This document shows, one piece after another, positions 56,763 through 64,000 of a stretch of 64,000 nucleotides of DNA. The notes under the pieces were generated by a model. It made no database searches. It was not told the origin of the DNA and saw only the letters and a list, made by a program, of their open reading frames with translations. Position numbers and translations under genes: made by a program. This DNA comes from Scatomonas sp963930955 (GTDB taxonomy: Bacteria > Bacillota > Clostridia > Lachnospirales > Lachnospiraceae): contig OZ006967.1 in assembly GCA_963930955.1 (NCBI GenBank), positions 1,364,001 to 1,428,000 of the forward strand, given 5' to 3'. How positions within the stretch are numbered: the stretch's first letter is position 1; each line of letters opens with the position of its first letter.

Positions 56763-56969
56763 ATGAAAAGAAGCTCGTATCAGCTATTGACCGATACAGA
56801 GCAGTCCCCGGAGGAACGTTTGCGGGATAAGTACAAGCGCCGCGCCGCGTATCATCGCTTCTACACCAACATGAAGTGGGGTCACGCTCAAAATTATCAC
56901 CTGACGCTGGACAGCGGCGTGCTTGGGATTGAAAAATGTGTGGCGTTGATTTGTGAAGTTTACCATTGA
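56763..56969 (+). pseudogene. Cytidylate kinase-like protein, C-terminal fragment
   Basis: A 68-codon frame whose sequence (EERLRDKYKRRAAYHRFYT, KWGHAQNYHLTLDSG, LGIEKCVALI) resembles the C-terminus of cytidylate-kinase-like proteins. The ATP-binding N-terminal two thirds are missing. It begins 21 bases after the ABC stop with no ribosome site, so it is probably a remnant joined here when the module inserted or decayed. Confidence 0.65.
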
Positions 56970-57047
56970 TTTTCGTGAAAATGCCTATTTGCGCTTCTGT
57001 CCTTCCTTATGATATACTGTATAAAATGAAATATGGGGGCATTTTCT

Positions 57048-57272
57048 ATGAACGAGTATGAGATTTTAATTGAAACTATAAACCCTTGTGGTGGTGAGGC
57101 TCACGCCAAACGGGAAATTATTGAAGCGGAAGCCGAAAGCCCGGAAGCCTATGTAACGGCCAATGCGCCGTATCCCGTAATCGACCGTGTACAGACTCGG
57201 GACGGTGACACGCTGATTATTACAGGCGACGGCAAGGGTAGTATGGTACGGTACACATTTACAGAGGCATAA
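57048..57272 (+). CDS. Small hypothetical protein
   Basis: 74 residues from the ATG at 57048 (an ATG five codons earlier is possible; the G-run at 57034-57039 would serve the later one). The composition is acidic and soluble, with predicted strands in YEILIETI and DTLIITGD; no known domain is recognised. A TATACT/TATAAAAT-rich stretch at 57012-57026 could be its promoter, and a strong terminator follows, so it looks like an independent gene. It could be cargo of the mobile segment. Confidence 0.6.
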   Translation: MNEYEILIETINPCGGEAHAKREIIEAEAESPEAYVTANAPYPVIDRVQTRDGDTLIITGDGKGSMVRYTFTEA

Positions 57273-57273
57273 G

Positions 57274-57324
57274 AAAGGGGACTGTGTGAAAAAATGATTT
57301 CTCATTTTTTCACAGCCCCTTTTT
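57274..57324 (+). terminator. Strong terminator
   Basis: GGGG and CTGTG (57277-57287) with a GAAAAAATGA stem pair with TCATTTTTTC, ACAG and CCCC, ending in TTTTT near 57320-57324. It ends the small gene and is the last feature with the acquired module's character. Confidence 0.85.
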
Positions 57325-57513
57325 GCAACTTCAAGGTTGCTTTTGCACACCGAATCCATCAGCTAACAGTAGTAAGTTGAATTAGTTCCTTATCACTGTT
57401 AAACCAACGCTTTTCGGGTTTTTATTTTTTTCAAATATCATGCGGTAAGCGCTTAGACAACTAGAACAAATATTCTAAATAAAATACACGAAAAATGATA
57501 CAAAAACCTTTAC

Positions 57514-57546
57514 AGACTGTCGGCAAAAATCCGGCAGTCTTTTTTT
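57514..57546 (+). terminator. Orphan terminator
   Basis: AGACTGTCGG (57514-57523) pairs with CCGGCAGTCT (57531-57540, one G-U pair) around CAAAAAT, followed by six T. No gene directly precedes it; it may be left from a lost gene. Confidence 0.8.
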
Positions 57547-57687
57547 GTGTAACAAAACCATCTTTTTCTTTCATTCTTATTTTGACATCTGTTTCAAATC
57601 ATTGATCTCGAAAAAGGAGGGAAAGGTCGATAGAAACATCAATAAAAATATTGATATATAAATTGATATATGATGAGGAAGTATATA

Positions 57688-57737
57688 TCTAGCGACAGTG
57701 TACAGGGGGCATTGTCTCCCTGTACACTGTCGCTAGA
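57688..57737. repeat. Hairpin repeat element, copy B
   Basis: Perfect 20-bp arms (57688-57707 and 57718-57737) enclose the 10-base centre GGCATTGTCT. The inner part (GTGTACA, then GGGGGCA, TTGTC, CCC, TGTACAC) matches copy A at 40984-41037 in order, but the outer arms differ while staying complementary. Confidence 0.82.
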
Positions 57738-57780
57738 CAGTTGAAATAATAAAACTGTTTATTTGGCGGGGAGTTTTATT

Positions 57781-57963
57781 ATGCCTAGAGGAATATTACC
57801 GGAAGTAAAGCTGCAGGCTGTAAAAGGGTACATCTCAGGGAACGGATCCTATCGGTACTATCTCTCCCTATGGCAGAAAGCAGAAGCCGAAGACAGCATT
57901 TTTTCTGCGGGTTATCACAGAACTTTCACATTTTCATTGTATCCTCTCATTGAGAATCGATAA
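57781..57963 (+). pseudogene. Transposase-like N-terminal remnant
   Basis: A 60-codon frame whose first 30 residues (MPRGILPEVKLQAVKGYIS then GNGSYR) resemble the helix-turn-helix start of IS3-type OrfA transposases, after which the sequence becomes unrelated and stops. There is no catalytic part. It lies 44 bases after hairpin repeat B. Confidence 0.4.
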
Positions 57964-57987
57964 ATCAAAATATAAGGAGGACGGATC

Positions 57988-59436
57988 ATGAAAGAAAAAA
58001 AACTAAAAGCAAAGACCCGTTTAATCCTGGGGATTGTTGTCGGTATCCTGTCCCTTCTGGCGGCAGGATATCTGATTCTTTGCCAGGCAGTACAGGATAA
58101 CGTAATCTGGAAAAATGTATCTATAAACGGCGTGAACCTGAAGGGAATGACTGTGGAGGAGGCGCAGCAGGCGGTTCAGGAGAAATTTGAAGCGGATTAT
58201 GAGGATGCGGCGGTTACGGTAGTTCTGGAAGATCAGCAATTTGAAGTCTCTCTGAATTCGCTGCTGACTATGGACGCTTCCAGGGAGATCCAGGAAGCGT
58301 ATGCCGCGGGGCACGGCGCCTGGGGGGCCAGAGGCCTGGAATGGCTCATGACCAGAATGGAGGGAACAAAGGAAGTGACGGTTTCACCGGAGATCAGCGA
58401 TGAAGATCTGCTGGATCAGGCCATTCAGAATTCCGGAATTCTGGATTATGTCGGCTCTACAGCCTCCTCCTGGGAGCAGACAGGGACGGAACTGATCGTT
58501 CATAAAGGGATTACCGGGGCTGCGCCGGATGAAGAACAGCTGAAACAGGCAGTGCTGGATGCGGCGGCCGGCGGTAAACTGGATGAACCGATTTCCTGTC
58601 CGGTTAAAGAGACGTCCCCACAGGCGCCGGATTTCCAGGCCATTGCGGACAGCCTGTACCGGGAACCGGTAAATGCTTCTTTGGACGCCGCCAATAATTA
58701 TGCGGTGACGGAAAGCGTTACAGGAATCTCCCTGGATGTGGAACAGGCCCAGCAGGCCTATGACGCCGCCGGAGAGGGTACCGATGTGGTGATCCCCCTT
58801 ACGGTGACGGAACCGGCGATCACCACAGAGTCCATGAACGCAAATCTTTTTAAGGACGTGCTGGGTACCTATCAATCTACGGTTACCGGCACCGGAGGAA
58901 AGATCCACAACATCAGCCTGGCTGCCGGCATGTGCGACGGGATCGTGCTCCTTCCAGGAGAAACCTTTTCTTATAACGGAATCATCGGTGATACCACTGA
59001 GGAAAGGGGATTTCAGCTGGCAAATGCCTATTCGGACGGTGAAGTGATCCAGGAACCGGGAGGCGGCGTCTGCCAGGTATCCTCCACCATTTTTTCCGCC
59101 CTGCTGCAGACGGACCTGGAGGTAGTGCAGCGGCAGAATCATTCTATGATTGTAACCTATGTGCCTTACGGCATGGATGCTACGGTTTCCTGGACCCAGC
59201 CGGATTTCCAGTTTAAAAACAACCACAGTTACCCCATCCGTCTGTCGGTAGAGTTTGACGGCAGTGTGATTACGGTACAGATCATCGGAACCCAGGAAAG
59301 TGATCTTTCTGTGGAATGCAGGGTAGAGCAGACCGGGGAAATGACTTATGAAACTTACAGAGATTATTATGACAGCAACGGGAATCTTGTGAACACCGAA
59401 TATGTCTGCCACAGCGAGTACAAACCGCTGCCGTAA
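57988..59436 (+). CDS. VanW family protein
   Basis: This 482-residue exported protein has a basic start, one membrane helix (about 10-32) and two putative peptidoglycan-binding-type domains (about 35-270) with SINGVNLKGMTVEEAQ. The VanW domain (about 300-430) has LLPGETFSYN and a conserved GGGVCQVSST (Cys362). VanW proteins occur in some vancomycin-resistance loci, but their biochemical role is unknown; most copies like this one have nothing to do with resistance and probably act in envelope biology. AAGGAGGACGGATC precedes the ATG. Confidence 0.9.
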   Translation: MKEKKLKAKTRLILGIVVGILSLLAAGYLILCQAVQDNVIWKNVSINGVNLKGMTVEEAQQAVQEKFEADYEDAAVTVVLEDQQFEVSLNSLLTMDASREIQEAYAAGHGAWGARGLEWLMTRMEGTKEVTVSPEISDEDLLDQAIQNSGILDYVGSTASSWEQTGTELIVHKGITGAAPDEEQLKQAVLDAAAGGKLDEPISCPVKETSPQAPDFQAIADSLYREPVNASLDAANNYAVTESVTGISLDVEQAQQAYDAAGEGTDVVIPLTVTEPAITTESMNANLFKDVLGTYQSTVTGTGGKIHNISLAAGMCDGIVLLPGETFSYNGIIGDTTEERGFQLANAYSDGEVIQEPGGGVCQVSSTIFSALLQTDLEVVQRQNHSMIVTYVPYGMDATVSWTQPDFQFKNNHSYPIRLSVEFDGSVITVQIIGTQESDLSVECRVEQTGEMTYETYRDYYDSNGNLVNTEYVCHSEYKPLP

Positions 59437-59458
59437 CAGATCCGGAAATAGTCAGGAC

Positions 59459-59487
59459 TTGAAAAAAAATGCATCTTCCTATAAAAT
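59459..59487 (+). promoter_or_regulatory. Putative promoter of the CAP-SLH gene
   Basis: TTGAAA (59459-59464), 17 bases, TAAAAT (59482-59487), 33 bases before the ATG. Confidence 0.5.
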
Positions 59488-59520
59488 AAAATCAGATTTT
59501 TTAAAGGAGGTGCGGAAGCT

Positions 59521-60888
59521 ATGAGAAAAGAAGTAATTGCCGGGGTTCTGTCTCTGCTTATGGCCTTTGGGCTCTGTATCCAGGGGGGAACGGCGGAAGT
59601 CTGCGGAGCGGAAGCGATCTCGAAACAGATCGTGTCCGCGGATTGGCTGCAGGAACAGCATTCCAGGTCCAGAGCCATGAGCCTCAGTCTGAATCAGCAG
59701 GAAATGAATATGCTGTATTTTACCAATAAGGTCCGCATGACCAACGGTCTGGAACCTCTGTCTACGTTTGAAGCCCTTCAGAAGGCGGCGGATGTAAGGG
59801 GCAGCGAACTGGGGACCCTGTTTGACCACCAGAGGCCGGATGGAACCATGTGCTATACGGCCCTGGATCAGGAGGGGATCAGCTATACTTCCGCGGCAGA
59901 GAACATTGCTGCCGGTCTGTCGGATCCAGTGGCGACCTTTGACAGCTGGTGGAACAGTCCCGGTCATCAGGCCAATATGATGAACGCTGATTTCAGCCAC
60001 ATGGGTGTCGGCTACGATTATCTGTCCGGAACCGAGTATGGACATTACTGGGTGCAGCTCTTCACCGGAGGCTGCTCGCCGACAGAGATCCGTGTCATGG
60101 GGGATGAAGGGTACATTTTTCTGATCCCTGCAGGAGAGTCCCTGGACAATCTGAATCTGACGCTGGAGGCCGACTGCCAGCACGGTACCAGCTATCTTCC
60201 TATTACGGATGAAATGTGCAGCGGTTACAACCCGGATTCTCTTTATACAAATCAGGAGATCCAAGTAGAATACCGGGGCTGTACTACCAGCTTTTATATT
60301 TATCCCTATCCGCCCATGCAGTTTACGGATGTTTCCCCGGAAAACTGGTATTATGGATACGTGGAATACGTATATGCCCTGCAGCTTATGACCGGAAAGA
60401 ACGACACCTTTTTCGGAGCCTCTGAGAACCTGACCAGAGAGCAGTTTGCGTTGATCCTTTACCGGATTCAGGGAGAGCCGGATGTCAGCGGGCTGGATCC
60501 GGTGGATTTTCCTGATGTGGAAAAGGAAAGCTGGTATGAGGACGCAGTGACCTGGGCCAGCTATGCCGGGATCATAGAGGGCTATACAGATGGCCCGGAG
60601 GCCGGGAGATTTGGAACTTCGGATCCCATTACCAGGGCCCAGATGGCTACCATGATGTACCGCTATGCCAAGTATCTGGGCATGGATGTTTCTGCATCTG
60701 CAGATCTTGGCAGTTATCCGGATGCCTGGGAAGTTCCGGATTTTGCCGCTGAAAGCATGAGCTGGGCAGTGGGGGCAGGGATCATTTCCGGCGATGACTC
60801 CGGTCCGGAGCTGCAGCTTATGCCTCAGGGATCCGCCAGCAGAGCGGTAGGAGCCACCATTATCACCCGCTTCCTTTCCGGCATGTAA
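59521..60888 (+). CDS. Secreted CAP-domain protein with three SLH domains
   Basis: 455 residues: signal peptide (about 1-30), a CAP/SCP-like domain (about 57-188; NKVRMTNGLEPL, SELGTLFDHQRPDG, AENIAAG, WWNSPGHQANMM, HYWVQLFTGGC) and a short linker. Three SLH domains follow (about 267-455), each with a FTDV/FPDV start and a Trp-Tyr motif. CAP domains are found in many clostridial spore and surface proteins; here the SLH part should bind pyruvylated wall polymer, as for the 1440-residue protein. AAAGGAGGTGCGGAAGCT precedes the ATG. A terminator follows. Confidence 0.92.
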   Translation: MRKEVIAGVLSLLMAFGLCIQGGTAEVCGAEAISKQIVSADWLQEQHSRSRAMSLSLNQQEMNMLYFTNKVRMTNGLEPLSTFEALQKAADVRGSELGTLFDHQRPDGTMCYTALDQEGISYTSAAENIAAGLSDPVATFDSWWNSPGHQANMMNADFSHMGVGYDYLSGTEYGHYWVQLFTGGCSPTEIRVMGDEGYIFLIPAGESLDNLNLTLEADCQHGTSYLPITDEMCSGYNPDSLYTNQEIQVEYRGCTTSFYIYPYPPMQFTDVSPENWYYGYVEYVYALQLMTGKNDTFFGASENLTREQFALILYRIQGEPDVSGLDPVDFPDVEKESWYEDAVTWASYAGIIEGYTDGPEAGRFGTSDPITRAQMATMMYRYAKYLGMDVSASADLGSYPDAWEVPDFAAESMSWAVGAGIISGDDSGPELQLMPQGSASRAVGATIITRFLSGM

Positions 60889-60911
60889 GGAAGAGAGAAT
60901 AGAAAGAACCT

Positions 60912-60972
60912 GGAGCCGTTGCAGATCAGATGAATGATGGAGAAATCATCTGTGGAGCAGCGGCTCCTTTTT
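60912..60972 (+). terminator. Terminator after the CAP-SLH gene
   Basis: GGAGCCG (60912-60918) pairs with CGGCTCC (60961-60967) with an inner CAGATGA/TCATCTG stem, then TTTTT. Confidence 0.85.
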
Positions 60973-61047
60973 ACACATAAAAAGACCAGAGGATGCTGCT
61001 CAAACTGCGGCAGGCATTACACCTCTGGTGGGATACGGGAAGATTTT

Positions 61048-61087
61048 GAGGGGCTGCCGCACGAATTATTTCGTGCGGCGGCCCCTC
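61048..61087. other. Long GC-rich palindrome
   Basis: An 18-bp stem (GAGGGGC start at 61048, GCCCCTC end at 61087, one G-T) encloses TTAT. It lies 36 bases past the stop of the small minus-strand gene. Neither side has the expected T-tract. A weaker hairpin, ACCAGAGG/CCTCTGGT (60985-60992 and 61022-61029), lies next to it. Confidence 0.7.
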
Positions 61088-61122
61088 TCAGAAGGAACTA
61101 CTGGGGATTCCAGCCGCTGGAT

Positions 61123-61350
61123 TTATTTTTGCTCCACCAGCTCCAGCAGTTCCTCCACGCTCATTTTTTTATCATCCATCAGCTGCTGCAGCTGCTCCAG
61201 CTTCAGCTGAGAGATCTGCTCGGCGATTTCGTCTTCTTCGTCAGAAATTCTATTGATCTCATCTGCCAGGGAGAGTTTTTTGTTCTCCAGTGCTTCGTAT
61301 TTTTTTGTAAGTGACTCGATCAGTTTTGCGTAATTTTTGGGACGTGCCAT
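61123..61350 (-). CDS. Small coiled-coil protein of unknown function
   Basis: 75 residues, almost all predicted helical, with heptad-like Leu/Ile spacing (EALENKKLSLADEINRI, then EDEIAEQISQLKLEQL) and a charged ELLELVEQK end. An excellent AGGAGG site lies 5 bases before the ATG, which supports it as real. It resembles small accessory proteins of mobile elements in size and composition, but I cannot assign a family. It is divergent from the pilus locus. Confidence 0.7.
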   Translation of the reverse strand: MARPKNYAKLIESLTKKYEALENKKLSLADEINRISDEEDEIAEQISQLKLEQLQQLMDDKKMSVEELLELVEQK

Positions 61351-61416
61351 GATTTACCTCCTGCTGTTTTTTAAAATTATAGCATGGGGCCTGTGAAAAT
61401 ACTATGTTTTTTTGAC

Positions 61417-61445
61417 TTGATTTTCCAGGGGAAACAAAGTATAAT
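61417..61445 (+). promoter_or_regulatory. Promoter of the pilus operon
   Basis: TTGATT (61417-61422), 17 bases, TATAAT (61440-61445). The mRNA would have about 420 bases before the first surface-protein start. Confidence 0.7.
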
Positions 61446-61694
61446 GTGATTTACCAGCAGACAGATCTCTGTGTTCTGTCTGAAAATTCAAATCTTAATT
61501 CAGAATGGAACAGTTCGTTCCGGTATTCCAAGTATTTTGTAAAGATTGAAAACAGCGGCCGAAGTGAATTTTCCGGCTTTCTTTGCGCTATCTTTTTTGC
61601 TTTTGCGCTTCCTGAGAGCGTGTCATTTTTCATTTCTTTTATGTTTACCCTTTTTATCAGAAGTACCCGGTCGGCTGATGCCGGCCCGAATCCC

Positions 61695-61724
61695 GCCGCC
61701 AGATTCATCGGCGAGTCTGGCGGC
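61695..61724 (+). other. Hairpin in the pilus leader
   Basis: GCCGCCAGA (61695-61703) and TCTGGCGGC (61716-61724) are exact complements. It ends 8 bases before the AGGAGG of the short leader frame and has no T-tract. Confidence 0.65.
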
Positions 61725-61745
61725 TGAACAGAAGGAGGAAAATCA

Positions 61746-61841
61746 ATGGAACCTGCAAAGGGCTTATTCTGCCCATTTTCCGGCGGCCCCGGCCGGAATC
61801 GGAGGGAGGGGAGAGGCCCTCCTTTACAGGGGGAAACATGA
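61746..61841 (+). CDS. Possible 31-residue leader peptide
   Basis: ATG at 61746 with AGGAGG at 61733-61738 (7-base spacing), the best ribosome site in this region, and a 31-codon frame ending TGA. The peptide is rich in Gly, Pro and Arg (MEPAKGLFCPF start). It overlaps no other gene and ends 28 bases before the thioester protein. It may be translated for regulation, or be chance. No homologue is recognised. Confidence 0.35.
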   Translation: MEPAKGLFCPFSGGPGRNRREGRGPPLQGET

Positions 61842-61869
61842 CAAACTGCATTGAGAAAGGAGAAGCAGC

Positions 61870-62694
61870 TTGAAGCAATCGATAAAAGGTTTACCGGCAG
61901 CGGTACCGGTCATGCTTTTGATTCTGTTTTTTGCCCTGTTTCCTTTGACTGTCAGGGCGGAATATTCCGGTTCCCATGAATCGGCGGAGGCATATGACGC
62001 GCTGGCTGTGGGGGAAACCGTTGTGTTTGACGATCTGAATGGAAAACAGGGATATGGAGATGACTTCCAGATCGTAAGGGTCGTCCGGGAGGATGGAACC
62101 ACTCTGCAGACCTGGAATGAAAGAGTCCTGGGAACCGACAGCGGTATTCCTTATTTCTGTATTGAACAGAACGAGGCGTACGTTTCCGGACGGACGGCTA
62201 CGGTCTATAACGGGCTGGAATATATGAGCCAGGAAGAAATTACAAAAATCGCCCTTGCGCTGAAATATCTGGAAGACCATATAGAGGAAGTAGACGGGAA
62301 CAAAACAGATCTTTACTACCTTCAGCAGATTGCCGTCTGGCAGATCCGGGACGCGTTCGGATATGACGCCTATGATGAAACCGTTTCTTACGCGCTGCTG
62401 CGGCTGAAGAGCCAGCCCTCTGAAGAGGAGTCGGCGGAATTTTCCATGGAGATAGTGGCCCGTGCCATGGAATGGGCAGAGGCCGGCATGGATCGGTATA
62501 CCGGTTACTGCAAGGTGCTGGATTCCGGAAAATTTCAGCGGTGCGCAGTGTTTAAAGTAATGGAAAACCCTACAAGTTTTGATCTTCCGGAAACAGGATC
62601 CGCGGGAACCATCGCCCTGTCTGCCGCCGGAGGACTATTCATTCTGGTTTCGGTACTTGCCGGAGCCAAATGGAAAGGAAAGGAGAAAAAGTAA
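61870..62694 (+). CDS. Thioester-domain surface adhesin with LPXTG anchor
   Basis: 274 residues from a TTG behind AAAGGAGAAGCAGC. A signal peptide (about 1-30) is followed by a thioester domain: Cys97 in YFCIEQ and Gln153 in QQIAVW match the Cys-Gln pair that forms the internal thioester in TQXA proteins, which bond covalently to host surfaces. The C-terminus carries LPETG at 239-243, a hydrophobic helix and a basic tail, a sortase signal. It is short for the class, with only one adhesin domain. The pilin gene starts one base after the stop, so it is probably a pilus-tip protein. Confidence 0.85.
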   Translation: MKQSIKGLPAAVPVMLLILFFALFPLTVRAEYSGSHESAEAYDALAVGETVVFDDLNGKQGYGDDFQIVRVVREDGTTLQTWNERVLGTDSGIPYFCIEQNEAYVSGRTATVYNGLEYMSQEEITKIALALKYLEDHIEEVDGNKTDLYYLQQIAVWQIRDAFGYDAYDETVSYALLRLKSQPSEEESAEFSMEIVARAMEWAEAGMDRYTGYCKVLDSGKFQRCAVFKVMENPTSFDLPETGSAGTIALSAAGGLFILVSVLAGAKWKGKEKK

Positions 62695-62695
62695 T

Positions 62696-64000
62696 ATGCG
62701 AAAAAAATTCATGAATACCCTGGCGGCTCCGGCTGCCGTATGTCTGGCCCTTCTGGCCGGAAGTAGCTGGTGCATGGCTGCCCCGGCGGTTCCGGTGCAG
62801 GCTGCTGCCCTGGTAAATGGAAGTGTGGATTTTCAGCAGGGAGACGCCAGTATTACCATTCAGGGACAGGAGGGACAGAGCCTGGCCGGCAAGCAGTTCC
62901 GGATTTATCAGCTGCTGTATGCGGAAAATTCCCAGGCCGGAGAATCTATTGCGTATTCCATAAACCCTGTTTATGAAACCGCCCTGAAAACCGTAGTGGG
63001 TGCCCGGCTTGAAATGGAACCTTCAGCGGTTACGGATTACCAGGTGCTGGACTATATGCAGAGCCTGAATACCGAGAAGGTCCAGGGCGCCCAGACGGAA
63101 CAGGAGGAGGCAGGACGATACAGCCAGTTCCGCTATTTTGTGGAGGAACTGCGGGATGAAATCCTCCGGGAGCAGGCAGAGGGCCTGGAGGTTTCTGTGG
63201 AAAGCGCCGGGGAGGAGAATCAGATCCTTCTGGAGGGCCTGGCGTACGGGTATTATCTGATAGACGAGGTGACGGAGGTATCCGGAAGTTCTCAGGCCGC
63301 CTCTCTCTGTATGGCCAGCACTGCCAACCCGGATGTAGTGATCCGGATCAAGTCAGATTATCCCCCCAAGGTGACCAAGACCATTCTGGAGGACGACGGC
63401 GAAACGGGATGGAATACCATCGGAGATTTTGAGATTGGCCAGATGATTCCATTTAAATATGAAACTTTGATTCCAGATATGTACGGGTACCATACGTATT
63501 ATTTTGCCTTCCATGACCGGATGGATCCGGCTCTGGAATTTGACAGGGGCAGCGTACAGGTGGAGATCCGCCAGGGCGAAAAGATATATTCCTTAAGTTC
63601 CCAGGAGTATTCCCTTCTGGAGGGCAGCGGGGAGGAAACCTTTGTTATTGAGATCACAGACCTGAAAGCCATCGTAGATCGGCAATTTGACCAGCAGGAC
63701 AGCCAGGGAAGAAATGTATACGGGCAGACGGTGGCGGTCACCTATCAGGCGCTGCTGACCGACAGCGCCAAAGAGGATACAGGACGTCCGGGATTTGAAA
63801 ATAAAGTGCGGCTGGAATACTCCAATAATCCGGATTCCGGAGGGGAGGGAGAGACCGGCACCACACCCTGGGATACGGTGGTCTGTTTTACCTATGAGCT
63901 GAACGGGCTGAAAATAAATGAAAAAGAATTGAAGCTGGAAGGAGCTGCTTTCCGGCTGTACAGCGACCCGGACTGTCAGGAGGAAGTGTATGTCAAGGCA
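62696..64000 (+). CDS. Isopeptide-forming fimbrial backbone protein (partial at window end)
   Basis: 435 codons visible, open to the edge. Signal peptide (about 1-38), then Ig-like pilin domains. The first contains a GQSLAGKQFRIYQLL strand with the lysine expected for a cross-link, and a later block has NKVRLEYSNNPDS, the Asn-containing motif that ends pilin domains with Lys-Asn isopeptide bonds. A further domain starts at ELKLEGAAFRLYSD. AAAGGAGAAAAAGTAAT precedes the ATG. Next genes outside the window should include a sortase C. Confidence 0.85.
   Translation, partial: MRKKFMNTLAAPAAVCLALLAGSSWCMAAPAVPVQAAALVNGSVDFQQGDASITIQGQEGQSLAGKQFRIYQLLYAENSQAGESIAYSINPVYETALKTVVGARLEMEPSAVTDYQVLDYMQSLNTEKVQGAQTEQEEAGRYSQFRYFVEELRDEILREQAEGLEVSVESAGEENQILLEGLAYGYYLIDEVTEVSGSSQAASLCMASTANPDVVIRIKSDYPPKVTKTILEDDGETGWNTIGDFEIGQMIPFKYETLIPDMYGYHTYYFAFHDRMDPALEFDRGSVQVEIRQGEKIYSLSSQEYSLLEGSGEETFVIEITDLKAIVDRQFDQQDSQGRNVYGQTVAVTYQALLTDSAKEDTGRPGFENKVRLEYSNNPDSGGEGETGTTPWDTVVCFTYELNGLKINEKELKLEGAAFRLYSDPDCQEEVYVKA

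Larger units (their letters stand above)
57325..57780. other. AT-rich intergenic region
   Basis: No gene is supported. It contains a second orphan terminator (57514-57546) and hairpin repeat B (57688-57737). The sequence is much more AT-rich than the surrounding genes, consistent with a junction between acquired and resident DNA. Confidence 0.65.
61351..61869 (+). other. Long leader region before the pilus operon
   Basis: A 519-base stretch with no large gene. It holds a good promoter (61417-61445), a 9-bp hairpin (61695-61724) and a 31-codon frame with a strong ribosome site (61746-61841). The larger open frames here on both strands have no ribosome site or recognised product. Confidence 0.6.

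Noticed and set aside
49043..57324. tRNA-Trp as the attachment site of the acquired module
   Set aside because: I found no repeat of the tRNA 3' end at the right side, and TnpX-like recombinases do not usually use tRNA genes.
57988..59436. VanW as evidence of glycopeptide resistance
   Set aside because: No vanA/B-type ligase, vanH, vanX or vanRS genes are in the window; VanW-domain proteins are widespread without resistance.
60934..61314. 126-codon plus-strand frame opposite the small coiled-coil gene
   Set aside because: It has low-complexity Leu/Gln/Phe composition typical of an antisense read of a coiled coil, and begins inside a terminator.
61446..61727. 93-codon plus-strand frame and an 85-codon minus-strand frame in the pilus leader
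   Set aside because: Neither has a ribosome site; the plus one starts at the -10 of the promoter and neither resembles a known protein.
61351..61869. c-di-GMP or other known riboswitch in the pilus leader
   Set aside because: The conserved core sequences of the GEMM classes are not present.

Overview
The window reads as a chromosomal segment of a Gram-positive, anaerobic member of the Lachnospiraceae (Clostridia). This rests on the character of the 16S/23S genes, GGAGG-type ribosome sites, a Trp T-box riboswitch, SLH-domain and LPXTG surface proteins, a CooS carbon-monoxide dehydrogenase, and host genes rich in CCGG-type codons. I cannot name the genus without a database comparison.

Layout. 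(1) 1-15917: cell-surface polysaccharide locus. The tail of a YbbR-like gene and an HPr-like gene lead into GtrA, dTDP-rhamnose reductase and a D,D-carboxypeptidase. A divergent minus-strand trio follows (GT2, PLP-fold enzyme, ATP-grasp), then an SMR-type flippase pair, a sugar aminotransferase, four GT2 genes, an initiating sugar-phosphate transferase, an LCP ligase and a CsaB-like pyruvyl transferase. (2) 15938-20260: a giant SLH-anchored surface protein, the type of client that a pyruvylated wall polymer would hold. (3) 20364-29822: iron alcohol dehydrogenase, an autoregulated GntR/ABC unit, nagA, a TDT-family transporter, a solitary CooS with a His-rich N-terminus, and a secreted papain-like protease. 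(4) 29863-36766: a complete trpEGDCFBA operon behind a Trp-specific T-box. (5) 36820-40858: rnz, tsaD, ispD, a DUF3786 gene and a membrane-protein gene broken by a one-base frameshift. (6) 41285-43110: a LytTR/GHKL two-component pair. (7) 43226-49113: two tRNA-Ser genes, an rRNA operon in the unusual order 16S-5S-Ala-Ile-23S, and tRNA-Trp. (8) About 49213-57324: a probably acquired module. It starts with a decayed large serine recombinase and carries a TetR gene under a 34-bp palindrome, a fused EcfA-EcfA-EcfT protein, an MptD-type S component, two ABC half-transporters, a kinase fragment and a small ORF. (9) 57325-64000: a hairpin repeat, a transposase-like remnant, VanW, a CAP/SLH protein, a small coiled-coil protein, and the start of a pilus locus (thioester adhesin with LPETG, then a pilin that runs off the edge).

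How it fits together. The window is dominated by surface construction: synthesis of a wall polymer, its probable pyruvylation and attachment to peptidoglycan, and several proteins that would sit on it or on sortase-linked pili. The Trp T-box and the tRNA-Trp it should sense are both present, and the bulge base and the discriminator base match.

The best candidates for something little described are three: the GT2/PLP-fold/ATP-grasp trio with the flippase and aminotransferase (a possible lipid-linked amino-sugar decoration system); the ECF-fused ABC module on a degraded mobile element; and a pair of hairpin repeats with variable but perfectly complementary outer arms.
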